Shown here piece by piece: positions 40,280 to 50,442 of a stretch of DNA of 64,000 nt (positions are counted from its first letter, which is position 1; each line of letters opens with the position of its first letter). The stretch is from positions 3,658,001 through 3,722,000 of the forward strand of contig OY760427.1 of assembly GCA_963663495.1 (NCBI GenBank), given 5' to 3'. The position numbers and the translations under genes are program-made. A model generated the notes under the pieces. That model did no database searches and was not told the origin of the DNA. It saw only the letters and a program-made list of their open reading frames with translations. This DNA is from G963663495 sp963663495. GTDB taxonomy: Bacteria; Bacteroidota; Rhodothermia; Rhodothermales; Bin80.

Positions 40280-41567
40280 AGGCGTGTACCGTACCACGAT
40301 GCGTGCGATAATGGGGGCAGGATCGTGCTGTGTGACGGGTTCGGCTGCCACTTAGGGGGTAACAGCGCTATAGAGGCGTAGTGTAAGGCCTCCGTAGACG
40401 ATGTAACGTGTCACTCCGCGATAAGCGGAGCAGGCGGAGATGTATCTGGAGGGCACGCATGTCCCCGCCAAAGCCGTATCGGAGGGCCCAGAAGGGCTCT
40501 CATCAGACGGTAAGCGGGCTAAATGGGGTTCAAATGTGCCGAAAACACGCCAACGAGGCGGTAAATCACGCGTACGGTGATCTATCCGGCCAATAAGGAG
40601 CCTACGGCTGTGCGTGGAGGGGTAGTCATCAAGGGAGCCAAGGCGAATGTGAAAAGACTACCCTGTACCAGGAAGGTGTCGTTAATATCATCAGCATTAT
40701 TGCAGCGCGTACGATCCATAAGTGCTTGCCGGAACATGAGTTCGGTCGTGGTACGATGCGTGCGGAATTGGAGGGCGCATCGTAGCGTGGTTGGTAGGAT
40801 TGACGGGTTTACGTTGCTACATACACGCGTGGCTGTCCACTATGCCTGCAGATGGCACGTTTGAAGCCGCTACCACGGTGTCCATGCGTGCAAAAGGGCT
40901 CATATAGGCTGTTCAGTAAGGAAAAACGTGCCTGAATCTGCCTGCAACACGCCAACGAGGCCGTAAATCATGCGTGCAGGTCAATTAGTGAGGTGGAGTC
41001 GTTAAGCAGGACAATATTATCCTGGACAAACCACCGAAGCTGTAAGCAGCTCTACTGTAGAAACGTGTACAGCACCGCAGCGATAGTAAATGCTGAAAGA
41101 TGGATACGGTCGTGCAATGCCACGGTGCGTGCGATAATGGGTGCTGGATCGTGCTATGTGACAGGTTCGGCCGCCAATTAGGGGGTAATAGCGCTATAGA
41201 GGCGCGGTGTAAGGCCTCTGTAGACGATGTAACGCGTCACTCGCCATGAGCGGAGGACACGCATGCCCCAGCCAAAGCCGTATCGGAGCGCCCAAAAGGG
41301 CTGTTCTCAGGCGTTCACCGGACTGAATAGCACCCAAAACCGCCGAAAACGCGCCAACGAGGCCGTAAATCACGCGTACCGTGATCAGTCCTGCCAATAA
41401 GACTGCCTACTGCCGGAACAGGAGTTCGATCGTGGTACGATGCGTGCGGTATTGGATGATAGGATTGGCGCGTTTAGGTCGTTACCCCCGCGTGGAAGGT
41501 TAGCATACCTGCAGATGGTGTGCTTGAAGCCGCTACCGCGGTGTCAGCGCGTGCAAAAAAGGCTCAT
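40280..41567 (+). repeat. Repetitive noncoding part of IS256-like copy 2
   Basis: Mirror image of 7985-9271: the same diverged 3'-end units, with no credible gene. The reverse complements of the GATTTACGGCC, CTCCGATACGG and CCTCTATAGCG blocks recur in order. It ends at the IS1634 boundary. Confidence 0.7.
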
Positions 41568-43910
41568 CCTAACTTCGCCATTTCGTAGTGCTACTAACCT
41601 ACGGAATTCTCCCGTGGCCATATTTGGACCGTTTTTTCCAGGAGCAATGGATGGTGAGATTTACCGGATCGGTTGAAGTTGGTTTAGGGTGGTTTGAATC
41701 CCTGATTACCTGGTGTTTTGCCGCCTGTTTCGCTGCGATCTATCTCGGATCGTTTCCATCGGACGTAGCTCTGGTGGCTCCATCTGGAGTACGCTATCTC
41801 AACCGTTGTGAAGGGACCATGCGTCATGAGTCTGGAGGCTTCTGGCTCACCGGTGCACTCGCTTCCTCCACATGCTCGGTCACGGTGCGGGTCGCATCGG
41901 GATCATACACGTATCCCAGTACCGCAAAGAACTGTACCATACTCGGAGGCAGATCCTGATCCACCTCCGTGATCAGGTACCGATATTGGTTCTTAACCAT
42001 CTTGGTCGTAATCCGACCAATCCTGTTCAACCTGTCTCGGATCGTCGCCCAACTATCATGAATCCCGTGTTCCTTGAGTCTGGTGCGAACCAGATGGGCA
42101 GCATGATAAGCCAGTACCGTAATGAACAGATGCCCTTCAATGCGGTCATCTCTACTGTGGTAGATGGGCCGTAGACCGAGGTCCGATTTCATGACTCTGA
42201 ATGTGCGCTCAATCTCTGTAAGTCGCCAGTAGGTTCGTGCAACCGTTTCCACCGACCATCCGGTATGACTGGTCCGAAGCACATACCCTCCGCTGGCCTG
42301 GGTGCGACGTGCATGCGAAGCACGCCGGGTCACCGTAACGGATTCTGCATGCTTGGTGCCCTCCTTTTTGCTGACCTCTACCTCATACAGGTGTGAGACC
42401 TTCTTGTACTTTTCGTTCAGATGACCAACCTTTATCGTGACCTTTTCATAGTTCTTCAAGTACCCGGGTTTCGAGAGTCCCTCATGTAGTGTGGTGAGCG
42501 CCTTCACAAACTTCTTGCATTGGGTTTCAAGGATCTGATCCTCCTTCGCCTGCTTAGCCTCACTGTGCACAAACACGCGCAGTTCCGCATTATCTTCAAC
42601 GTCTTTTTCCTCTTCAACATCTTTTTCCTTTTTGGTGATCTTCCAGGCTTTGATCTTGACTCCCCCTGCGGTCGTAAACTGTTGATCCGGCTTGTTTTCG
42701 GGGACTGGAGGGGCTTTGGAACGCTCCACGGTGATCCAGTTCAGTCCCTGTTCTTTCAGGTACTGCAGATTCTGCTCCGTCACAATGCCGGAGTCCATAA
42801 TCACTGTGGGCGTAGCGCCGTTTAGTTTCTCAATCGCCTCTTTGAGCGTTGCCGGTTCCCCTGCATTGCCCGGCAGGATCTGCACATTGCGGGGGAACCC
42901 CGAAGCATCCAGGGTGAGCGCCAGCGTAACCAACGGACAATCACTGCGCTTCTGCTTGCTGCGCCCATGCGACAACAACTTCCCTTTCTTCTTGCCGTGG
43001 TAATAGGTATTGGTTAAATCATAAAAGACGATCGTTTCTTCAAACTGCAATACCGCTTTGGTAATGCCAAAGAGTTTCTCCAGGATCTGATCCATATGCT
43101 TATGGATCAGATCCGTGCAACGATAGAGGGTGTTGAGACTCGGGGGTTCCAAATCCAGAAGCTGCAGAACACTGGAGGTTTTACACAGCCATTTATGCGT
43201 TTCTCGTTCACTGCCCGGGTGGAGCATACGTCCGACGATCAGCGCACAGCAGAGCTTGACGTGTTTCTCGCAGAAGTTGAGCGAACGTAGCAGTACAGCC
43301 AGTCCGAGCTGTTCCAATGTCTGAAGGATCAGCCGTTCTCCGCCGATGGTCCGGGAATCGGGATGGGTTGTTTTCTCTGGATCGATGAGGTGTTGCTAAT
43401 GGGATGTGCGATGGATGTCGTAGCCCTTGTTTTCGAGATGTGCAACGATGTCGTCGACCGCATTGAGAAAGGCTTCATCATTCTGGAAAGGGAGGCTGGC
43501 TTTCCCTTTGAGTCGGGCAGTAACGCAATGGGTCAGCTCCCCCCCACAGACTGCGGGGGATGTTGAAGTTCGGGCCGAGATTAAGGAGAGTGCGGTGTTT
43601 GGAGGTACCGTCTTTGCGATAGGATTCGATGAGGGCAAAGCTGTTGCATTTCTTACCGTCTTTACGTTTGTAGGGTCGGTTTCGGATAAACATGATCGGA
43701 GAGTGGAAAAGGTACGGGGTAAGGTACCGGGGTGGTTGGAGGGAGGTTCCCGTACACACCTCTATAACACCACATTACCTTTTCCAAAAAAGTCGGCTAA
43801 AAAAGGTCGAAAAACGCCGAATTTAGCCGAAATAGCCCTATTAGGAGGGAGAAACGAGAGAATTGGAGACGGAACTCAGCGTTTTCCCCTGACCGGATGG
43901 CGAAGTTAGG
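41568..43910 (-). mobile_element. IS1634-family element
   Basis: Inverted repeats CCTAACTTCGCCA at 41568-41580 and its complement at 43898-43910. Length 2,343 bp with one transposase gene. The left flank is the truncated IS256-like copy 2 and the right flank is a DruA-like IS fragment. The two sides show no matching duplication, so recombination has occurred since insertion. Confidence 0.82.
41824..43693 (-). pseudogene. IS1634-family transposase, frameshift plus amber codon
   Basis: The N-terminus MFIRNRPYKRKDGKK starts at ATG 43693. A run of seven C (43539-43545; six would keep frame) shifts the frame after NFNIPRSLWG. The next segment (TARLKGKASLPFQNDEAF) meets TAG at 43396-43398, where a CAG is expected, and the same frame continues QHLIDPEKTTHPDSRTIGG through a long IS1634/IS4-type catalytic domain (VFYDLTNTYYHGKKKGK, VIMDSGIVTEQNL, YWRLTEIERTFRVMKSDL). 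All three catalytic regions survive, but the gene cannot yield a full protein. Confidence 0.85.
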
Positions 43911-44138
43911 TCAAGCATCCGGCCCACTGCGGCCGCCCGCGAGCATCCATAAAGCGGTATTGCTCGCAAACAATGCGACTGACTGCGGTGCGACTCTTGT
44001 CACCGTGTACCTCCAGAATACGCTGCAAGGTCGGTTCTGCGCCGCGAAGCGTGGTAAGTATCTGATGCTGCACCCACATGCCGGTAAACTAACAGACAAA
44101 TACGCAATAGTCAAGAGGCAATATTAATGGGTAGGCAG
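43911..44138 (-). mobile_element. DruA-like (DUF4338) IS, 5'-terminal fragment
   Basis: Reverse complement of 49952-50180: the IS terminus CTGCCTACCCATTAATATTG, the ATG and about 58 codons (MWVQHQILTTLRGAEPT to QWAGCL). It is cut by IS1634 on one side and joined to an IS66 tail on the other. Non-functional. Confidence 0.78.
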
Positions 44139-44350
44139 AGCTACCGTCAAGAAAGCGGCATAGGAGCCCCTAAACAGGCGCGCCCGGGTCGTCCGATAGA
44201 TCCGTGTACGGGTCTGCGAATACGCTGTCAGGTACTTGACTCCTGCACACCCAACCGACGCTAGCCTATAAACATTCGAACCGCGCTCTAACTTACTCTA
44301 ATTGAGAGAGTAAATACCCTCGGTTATAATGTACTTCACCGGACGGATAC
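44139..44350 (+). mobile_element. Solo IS66 right-end remnant
   Basis: Matches the last 210 bases of IS66 copy 1 (7516-7725), including the last eight codons of the transposase and the terminal repeat ending at 44350. Everything to its left has been replaced by the DruA-like IS fragment. Confidence 0.88.
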
Positions 44351-44357
44351 AGATTTC

Positions 44358-44671
<314 letters not shown>

Positions 44672-45319
44672 ATGCGCAAGCGGATACTATCATCAATTCT
44701 TGAATGTGGCGGAGTTGCGGTTATCCGGATGCGGGATACTCGACGGCTCCTCCGTGTAGTGGCTGCGATTCGTCGTGGGGGAATCACGGCCATTGAGGTA
44801 ACATTGACTACATCCAATGCTCTTACGGTGATAGCAGAGTTGGTGCGCGAGATGGGTGAGGAAATACAGGTCGGCGTCGGCTCGGTGCTATCCGCTGAGG
44901 ATGCGCGAAGAGCCGTGAATTCTGGCGCGCGTTATGTTGTGAGCCCGGTGTTCGTCGCGGATGTGGTTGCTGAGGCACACCGCCTGGGTGTGCCTGCCAT
45001 CCCCGGTTGCTTCACGCCAACGGAGATCATGACAGCGATGAACGCTGGCGCGGACCTAATCAAGGTGTTTCCGGCAAATATCACAGGCATGGGCTTTTTT
45101 AAAGCCGTACTGGCCCCAATGCCACATCTCAAATTGATGCCCACAGGGGGCGTAACGCCCACAAATGCAGGAGACTGGATTCGAGCTGGTGCTGTCGCTG
45201 TTGGTGTCGGCAGCGCCCTTCTTAATCGCCGCGCGATTGAGGAGGAGGACTACGAAACATTGACGGAGAACGCCCGCATCCTTTATCAGTCTGTGTGTGA
45301 AGCCCGGTCCACCCAGTAG
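44672..45319 (+). CDS. eda: 2-dehydro-3-deoxy-phosphogluconate (KDPG) aldolase
   Basis: 215 residues, normal length. Class I aldolase TIM barrel with catalytic Glu42 in ITAIEVTLTT, phosphate-side GCFTPTE (112-118), Schiff-base Lys131 in ADLIKVFPAN, and the C-terminal PTGGVTPTN and GVGSALL phosphate-binding loops. It splits KDPG into pyruvate and glyceraldehyde 3-phosphate in the Entner-Doudoroff pathway. KDG kinase, which makes its substrate, lies 8 kb downstream on the same strand, separated by insertion sequences and minus-strand genes. The frame is intact. Confidence 0.93.
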   Translation: MRKRILSSILECGGVAVIRMRDTRRLLRVVAAIRRGGITAIEVTLTTSNALTVIAELVREMGEEIQVGVGSVLSAEDARRAVNSGARYVVSPVFVADVVAEAHRLGVPAIPGCFTPTEIMTAMNAGADLIKVFPANITGMGFFKAVLAPMPHLKLMPTGGVTPTNAGDWIRAGAVAVGVGSALLNRRAIEEEDYETLTENARILYQSVCEARSTQ

Positions 45320-45435
45320 CCATCACTGCACATGATGCCGGGATTATGTGCATGAATGAATGGGTATGCCGTGCTGCGGATATGCATGTACAATGAAGTT
45401 CGAGCGCCCCGTGGATAGTCTGCCGTCTGAAGCTC

Positions 45436-45440
45436 ATGAT
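45436..45440. repeat. 5-bp target duplication of IS1380 copy 1
   Basis: ATGAT here and at 47311-47315, immediately outside both element ends. Confidence 0.8.
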
Positions 45441-47310
45441 CCTCCCTTATTCATAAGGGAGTTAAGTGGCGGGGAATCGTCGTTTAATATTATGGCGTAA
45501 TATGTTGACTATACACGGTTTGAATGGGATCCTGTGCGACGCTAAAACGTTCAGAAACCCCAATACCCATTCACCCTGTAACACGCCCGATGCCAGATCC
45601 CAAATCCAACCTTCTGTTCGCTTGCCAGTTCAATAAATCCGTTAAAGTTGTACGCTCCAAGACCGATAATCTAACATCGGATGCCGGCGTCATTCCTATG
45701 CGCCTGCTCATGGTGATCAGCACCTTGGCATGCCGACTCGCTTCCGTGCTTAAGGACAATCGGTCCCAAGCTCGGATTACGCATAGCCTTGAGGAGTTAG
45801 TGCGACAGTACCTGCTGCAACAGGTGCAGGGGTGGGGACGTCAGTCAGATGCGGACAAGCTTCGCAGGGACCCTGCCATGCGCGTGGCCACTTCTTCCAA
45901 AAGGGGTATGAGGGCATTACAGGACGATAGGTCCCTGGCATCCCAGCCAACCATGTCTCGCTTCGTGCGCATGTTGGCCGGGAAAAAGAATTTCGAGAAG
46001 TTGCGCCTTTTTGCAGAGACATTCGCCATGGAGCACCTGCTGCAGCGTGGTGGCGGGAAGCGCCGCCCCGAGGTGGTCTTTGATGTGGACGGTGTACCGG
46101 TAGATACGCATGGCAAGCAGCAGGGCAGCAAGTGGAACGGATATTACAAGCGCACCATCTTTCTGCCCCTTATCGCCATATGCGGTGAGTCGGGCGACAT
46201 GTTGGGGGCGGAATTGCGAGGGGGCACGAAGAATGTGGTGAAGGACTGCTACGGTTTCATTCGACGCATTGGGCTGGCATTGCGTGAACATGTGGCCGAC
46301 AAGGTCATTGTCCGATTGGACGCAGGCTTCAACAGTGGCGAATTATGTGATAAGCTGGAGAACGACCGTATCGGCTACGTGATGCGTCTGAAAGGAAACG
46401 ATGTGATTGACGGGCTTGCGGCGCCTCATTTGGAGGGTGATCAGCCGTCGGACGAATGCTACCACGAACTGCGCTACCGTGTAAAGTGCTGGTCCGTAGA
46501 GCGTCGTGTGGTGCTCGTGGTTGTTCCGGTGCCGGGAGAGCTTTTCCCGCGGCATTTCTATCTGATCACCGATCTGGATGTAGAAGCCTATCCGGCAGAG
46601 CAGCTTGTGAATCTGTACCGGAAGAGAGGAAAGGCGGAAAAGCACTTCGGGGAGCTGAATGCGGCTTGCTCCATGGCGCTGTCGTCGGTTCTCCGTCCGA
46701 AGACACACTATAAGGGCCGGCCTGTAGTGCGGGAGCCTGATGAGTCGGAACAGGATAGGTCGGAACAGGATGCCGAGACCCGAGCCGAGAACGAGGTCCT
46801 GCTACAGGTATACCTTCTAACGTATCAGCTCATGCATGTGGGGCGCTGCCTTATGCGGGAGCCTGACGAATCCCAGATAAGTCTGAGCACCTATCGCGAG
46901 CGTGTACTCAAGGTGGGGGCCCGCTTCGTACAACACGCGCGCAACATCGTTATCCACATTGCCGCCAGCGCAGATGCTGCATGGGAGCAATTTTGGCGAC
47001 GTTATTGTCAACTCACATGGATCACGCTTCCCATGGAGAGCTAGCCAAGTCAAATTTGTGCCTGCGCTCCGACACCGCAGGCGCCCAACGCGGAAAGCGG
47101 AAAGAGAAGGTAGGCAGAGGTGTGTCTACCCGACAGACGTCTTCCCAAAATCTCGGTAATGTGACCGCTGTCGTGTCGGGAAAAGGGCCTAAACTGGTGT
47201 TTTCAGCCCCTCTCATGGACGTCCCTACGCGTGAACAACGCACAATCGGTCCTGCAGGTACCGAAACAGCACTTTTAGACCCGAACAGGGTACGACATGA
47301 ATATTGCAGG
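45441..47310 (+). mobile_element. IS1380-family element, copy 1 (1870 bp)
   Basis: Ends are CCTCCCTTATTCAT and, reversed, CCTGCAATATTCAT, imperfect 14-bp inverted repeats, with the ATGAT duplication outside. The left end also forms a 20-bp palindrome (45442-45461, CTCCCTTAT and ATAAGGGAG arms). It carries one transposase gene and about 265 bases of 3' noncoding DNA. Copy 2 (50443-52312) has exactly the same length, is in opposite orientation and lies 3.1 kb away. Confidence 0.93.
45524..47044 (+). CDS. IS1380-family transposase, copy 1
   Basis: 506 residues from ATG 45524; ATG 45590 (MPDPKSNLLFACQF) is a plausible alternative. It has the family signature VFDVDGVPVDTHGKQQGSKW, GYYKRTIFLPLIAICG, then KVIVRLDAGFNSGELCD (second Asp) and LYRKRGKAEKHFGELN (Glu). 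It differs from copy 2 at only a few residues in the region around PDESEQD. Intact and probably active. Confidence 0.93.
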   Translation: MGSCATLKRSETPIPIHPVTRPMPDPKSNLLFACQFNKSVKVVRSKTDNLTSDAGVIPMRLLMVISTLACRLASVLKDNRSQARITHSLEELVRQYLLQQVQGWGRQSDADKLRRDPAMRVATSSKRGMRALQDDRSLASQPTMSRFVRMLAGKKNFEKLRLFAETFAMEHLLQRGGGKRRPEVVFDVDGVPVDTHGKQQGSKWNGYYKRTIFLPLIAICGESGDMLGAELRGGTKNVVKDCYGFIRRIGLALREHVADKVIVRLDAGFNSGELCDKLENDRIGYVMRLKGNDVIDGLAAPHLEGDQPSDECYHELRYRVKCWSVERRVVLVVVPVPGELFPRHFYLITDLDVEAYPAEQLVNLYRKRGKAEKHFGELNAACSMALSSVLRPKTHYKGRPVVREPDESEQDRSEQDAETRAENEVLLQVYLLTYQLMHVGRCLMREPDESQISLSTYRERVLKVGARFVQHARNIVIHIAASADAAWEQFWRRYCQLTWITLPMES

Positions 47311-47736
47311 ATGATAGAGACGTAGTAAGTCTCGCATTTTTTCGCATGGAGATTTGTTTTCGGGGCATATGCTCTCTTTATGGTGAAAAAGAGCATATTT
47401 AATCCCACGGTGAAGTAAAGCTTCTGCACCAACCATACAACCCTGTGTCCGTCGAAGCCTGTCCGAACAGAACACTGAAACCTCCCCGAAAAACGCAACA
47501 GAATTCACCCAGTTAAGGGTGCGCACTTTGCGCAGGAATATTCACACCGACCCGCATCTGACGGCAACGGAAGAACATTGTCCTATTAGTCGACACTCTC
47601 GAGCGCGCGAGTACGCGTGACCTGGCTTAACGCGCTATCGCGCGGACTCTTTGCGGTCGCGTCCGCAACCGCTCAAAAAGCACACATACGGCGGTCTGGA
47701 TGCCGGCCCGCGCTGCAGCGCCTGGTCTAGTTGCGG
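47311..47736. other. Intergenic stretch right of IS1380 copy 1
   Basis: A possible terminator lies at its left end; otherwise no convincing gene or RNA is seen. Before the IS1380 insertion it was continuous with 45320-45440, the region downstream of eda. Confidence 0.4.
47316..47341 (+). terminator. Possible Rho-independent terminator after eda
   Basis: GAGAC and GTCTC form a 5-bp stem around a seven-base loop, followed by GCATTTTTT. Without IS1380 copy 1 it would lie about 120 bases after the eda stop. The stem is short, so this is tentative. Confidence 0.3.
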
Positions 47737-48108
47737 CTACTTGCGCAAACCTTTGTCGAGCATGAACTTCGCCGTTACGTGTCCCTGCTCGGCGGCTTTC
47801 TTCCACCAATAGGCAGCTTGCTCACCGTCCTGCTCCACGCCAATACCGTACGAGTAGTTACTTCCCATCTGGAACTGCGCGTCTGCGTGTCCCTGCTCGG
47901 CGGCCTCCTGGTGCCAGTAGACGGCCTGCTCATAGTCCTGCTCCACGCCAACGCCGGCATTATAGGCCTCGCCCAACATGATCTGCGCCTGCGCATCTCC
48001 CGCCTCCGCCGCCGCGATCCGAACTTCCATTGATTGCGCCCTAGCATCTCCTGTTGCGATCAGAATGGCTAGTGCGATAAGTGTAGTTGCTTTGGTCATC
48101 TTTGGCAT
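47737..48108 (-). CDS. Exported Sel1-repeat protein
   Basis: 123 residues. A signal peptide (TTLIALAILIATGDARA, cleaved before QS) is followed by about two and a half Sel1-like repeats of 36 residues (AQIMLGEAYNAGVGVEQDYE, then AQFQMGSNYSYGIGVEQDGE). Such repeats form helical solenoids for protein-protein contacts; the partner is unknown. The start may be ATG 48108 or 48099. It begins nine bases after the stop of the lipoprotein-like gene upstream, so the two are probably co-transcribed. Confidence 0.85.
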   Translation of the reverse strand: MPKMTKATTLIALAILIATGDARAQSMEVRIAAAEAGDAQAQIMLGEAYNAGVGVEQDYEQAVYWHQEAAEQGHADAQFQMGSNYSYGIGVEQDGEQAAYWWKKAAEQGHVTAKFMLDKGLRK

Positions 48109-48117
48109 TAGTCTATC

Positions 48118-48711
48118 TCACTCATCTAAAAAAATATGGCGGGCATCGAGGTCGAGGTCATTACCACAAGCCTGTCCCCGAAGATATACTTCGAAATTGT
48201 CTGATGTGAAAATCGATTGAAGGTTAAGTTCCCACTGGCACGTTCCAGACCTGTCGAGATAATCCCAGTCTAGAGTGCCATTAAAGTCCCCTTTAATCTC
48301 AGCGTCAGGGGCTTCTAAATCGGTAATGTCTATATATATCCCAAGAGTAAATTCAATCGAAGGATTGCCTGTCAGAACGAATTCGCCGGATACACAGGAT
48401 TGGGGAATGAGCGTACCACTGCCCGCTAAAGAGAAAGTCGAATCCGTCTCTTGGACTAACCCTGAGCTAGCAACACGAACTTCTCCATCATCCGGACACC
48501 CGAACGTTATGTCCGACGTTATGTCGGATCCATTTTCGGATCTGCTGTGAACTTGTCTCTCCACAAGGTCATCCTGAAAGATGGGTTCCAAAAAAGCGTA
48601 CACGAGATTGTCCGTTTCGGACTTAGTCAGCAGCGGCATATTGTTGTCCTCCATTGAATCGCATTGAACAAGAAAGCAGACGGCAAGAAATATGAATATG
48701 TATCTATGCAT
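48118..48711 (-). CDS. Putative lipoprotein of unknown function
   Basis: 197 residues starting MHRYIFIFLAVCFLVQC, a short hydrophobic signal ending in a Cys that could be lipidated, although Gln at -1 is unusual. The mature part is acidic and beta-rich with four further Cys (FGCPDDG, PQSCVSG, GTCQWEL, QACGND) that may form disulfides. No family is recognised. It is first in a two-gene unit with the Sel1 protein. Confidence 0.7.
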   Translation of the reverse strand: MHRYIFIFLAVCFLVQCDSMEDNNMPLLTKSETDNLVYAFLEPIFQDDLVERQVHSRSENGSDITSDITFGCPDDGEVRVASSGLVQETDSTFSLAGSGTLIPQSCVSGEFVLTGNPSIEFTLGIYIDITDLEAPDAEIKGDFNGTLDWDYLDRSGTCQWELNLQSIFTSDNFEVYLRGQACGNDLDLDARHIFLDE

Positions 48712-48734
48712 TGTGGTTAGGAGGATTCATGGAA

Positions 48735-49951
48735 GGGGAGTTATATGGCTGAGTACCCACGCGTTAAATTGTTGAAATAATTGCAGTTTGGTCGCGAATA
48801 GCGGGAACCGACTATACCGAAAATGGGTACCATCCCGTGATAGATTGATGACCTAACTAGAAGCCTTCAAACACAAGAAACACAAGAAACACCAATGGCC
48901 CTGGACGGGCTGATCGTGAAGGAGTGTCCTTGATCAAGCTAACCAAAATGTTTCCAGACGACCCATCAGCCGAAGCATGGTTCGCAATGAAGCGTTGGGG
49001 CGACACTCCTGTTTGCCTGCACTGTGCGTCTAACAACGTACAGTGCAGGCGCCGAACATCCTAGCATGCCTTATCGCTGCCGTAGTTGCGGTAAACGATT
49101 CAGTGTCCGCATAGGGACTGTAATGCAGGACTCCAAACTGGGATACCAGGTATGGGCATTAGCCATTTACATCATGACTACCAGTATCAAGGGCGTATCC
49201 AGCATGAAGCTGCATCGTGACCTTAGCATAACCCAGACGACAGCGTGGCATCTGGCCCACCGTATTCGACAATCATGGAATGGAGAGCATGCACTATTTG
49301 CCGGTCCGGTAGAGGTTGACGAAGCCTACTTCGGTGGCAAGGAAAAGAACAAGCACGCCAGCAAGAAGCTGAAAGCAGGCCGTGGGCCAGTAGGTAAGAA
49401 AGCCGTTGTAGGAGTCCGTGATCGTGTCACCGATAGCATTTCTGCCCAGGTAGTAGAAAACACAGACGGACAGACGCTCAATGCGTTTGTGGATACCCAT
49501 GTCTCGGAAGACACCGAGGTCTATACGGATGGCACGTCAACATACCGGGGCCGCAACAACCACGCCTACGTACGTCACTCTGTTGGCGAATACGTTCGTG
49601 AGCAGGTCCACACCAATGGTGTAGAGAGCTTCTGGTCTTTGCTGAAGCGTGGGTACTACGGAACGTACCACCACATGAGCAAGAAACACCTACAGCGGTA
49701 CGTGAACGAATTTGCAGGGCGACACAATGCACGCGACTTCGACACAGCGGAGCAAATGGCAATAATTGCTCAAGGACTGGTCAGTAAACGGCTCATGTAC
49801 AAATCCCTCATTTCATAGCCAGACGTAAGCGGCAACGTATCAAGCCATCCGTACTCATGCGCACTCCGGGCATCGGCCGGCTACCACTACTTGCTCGTGG
49901 ACGAAGAACGGAGACAAACGGGCCGCGCAATACTGCGCTGCAAGGCTTCCC
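48735..49951 (+). mobile_element. IS1595-family element, copy 1
   Basis: About 1.22 kb, from GGGGAGTTATATGGCT to a right end GCAAGGCTTCCCC. It matches copy 2 (61270-62489) throughout but in opposite orientation. The right end abuts the DruA-like IS terminus. Flanks do not show a clear duplication. The transposase is frameshifted. Confidence 0.85.
48930..49818 (+). pseudogene. IS1595 (ISXO2-like) transposase, frameshifted
   Basis: It begins at TTG 48930 with AAGGAG five bases upstream. The N-terminal zinc-ribbon region (DTPVCLHCAS) loses frame near 49040, where CAGTGCAGGCGCC replaces CAGTCTGGCGCC of copy 2 (one extra base). The rest is open from about 49024: PYRCRSCGKRFSVRIGT, then GPVEVDEAYFGGKEKNK (first Asp), VYTDGTSTYRG, and HTNGVESFWSLLKRGYYG. 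A product lacking the zinc ribbon start might be made but is unlikely to transpose. Confidence 0.87.
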
Positions 49952-50442
49952 CTGCCTACCCATTAATATTGCCTCTTGACTATTGCGTATTTGTCTGTTA
50001 GTTTACCGGCATGTGGGTGCAGCATCAGATACTTACCACGCTTCGCGGCGCAGAACCGACCTTGCAGCGTATTCTGGAGGTACACGGTGATAAGAGTCGC
50101 ACCGCAGTCAGTCGCATTGTTTGCGAGCAATACCGCTTTATGGATGCTCGCGGGCGGCCGCAGTGGGCAGGATGCTTGAAAGCGCTACGTACGCTGGAGG
50201 CAGAGAAAAAGATTGTACTGCCTGTTTCGCAGCGGACTGGTCGGATTGCCGGGCCGCGTTTGTTGGAAGCTCCGGTGGAGGCGCCGGTGGATGTACCGGA
50301 TACGGTGGGTGAGGTCGAAGATCTTGAAGTCGTGCTGGTCTCCGACCGCGATGCTACCACGATCTGGAATACGCTGATGACCAAGGAGCATCCCCGCGGT
50401 TTGAAGACCCTTGTGGGGGCCCAGGTGCGATACGTGTTTCAG
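49952..50442 (+). mobile_element. DruA-like (DUF4338) IS, 5' part
   Basis: The terminus CTGCCTACCCATTAATATTG abuts IS1595 copy 1. The gene follows at 50011. The element is cut at 50442/50443 by IS1380 copy 2. Shorter fragments of the same element lie at 43911-44138 and 56831-57061. Confidence 0.78.
50011..50442 (+). pseudogene. DUF4338 (DruA-like) protein, N-terminal 144 codons
   Basis: Sequence runs MWVQHQILTTLRGAEPT, then KSRTAVSRIVCEQYRF with GRPQWAGCLKALRTLEAEKK, and IWNTLMTKEHPRGLKTLVGA followed by QVRYVF. This is the N-terminal domain pattern of DUF4338 proteins: a winged-helix-like region, then HPRGxxxLVGxQLRYLI. These are often named after DruA of Druantia but are common in insertion sequences. 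The C-terminal two thirds are replaced by IS1380. The mobile-element setting argues against a true Druantia locus. Confidence 0.75.

Larger units (their letters stand above)
37878..41567 (+). mobile_element. Two-gene IS256-like element, copy 2, 3' truncated
   Basis: It begins with the same GGCGGCGTGCCATTCC end as copy 1 and carries the same two genes plus the repetitive noncoding part. It breaks off at 41567 against the IS1634 terminal repeat, at a point corresponding to about 7985 of copy 1. The terminal inverted repeat on this side is missing. Orientation is opposite to copy 1. Confidence 0.9.

Noticed and set aside
17976..43398. Alternative genetic code or programmed readthrough to explain internal stops
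   Set aside because: TAA, TAG and TGA are all affected, and all three also end intact genes in the window.
50011..50442. A Druantia defence locus inferred from the DruA-like protein
   Set aside because: The gene has IS-like termini, occurs in three fragments all next to insertion sequences, and no druB-druE genes accompany it. DUF4338 proteins are common in mobile elements.
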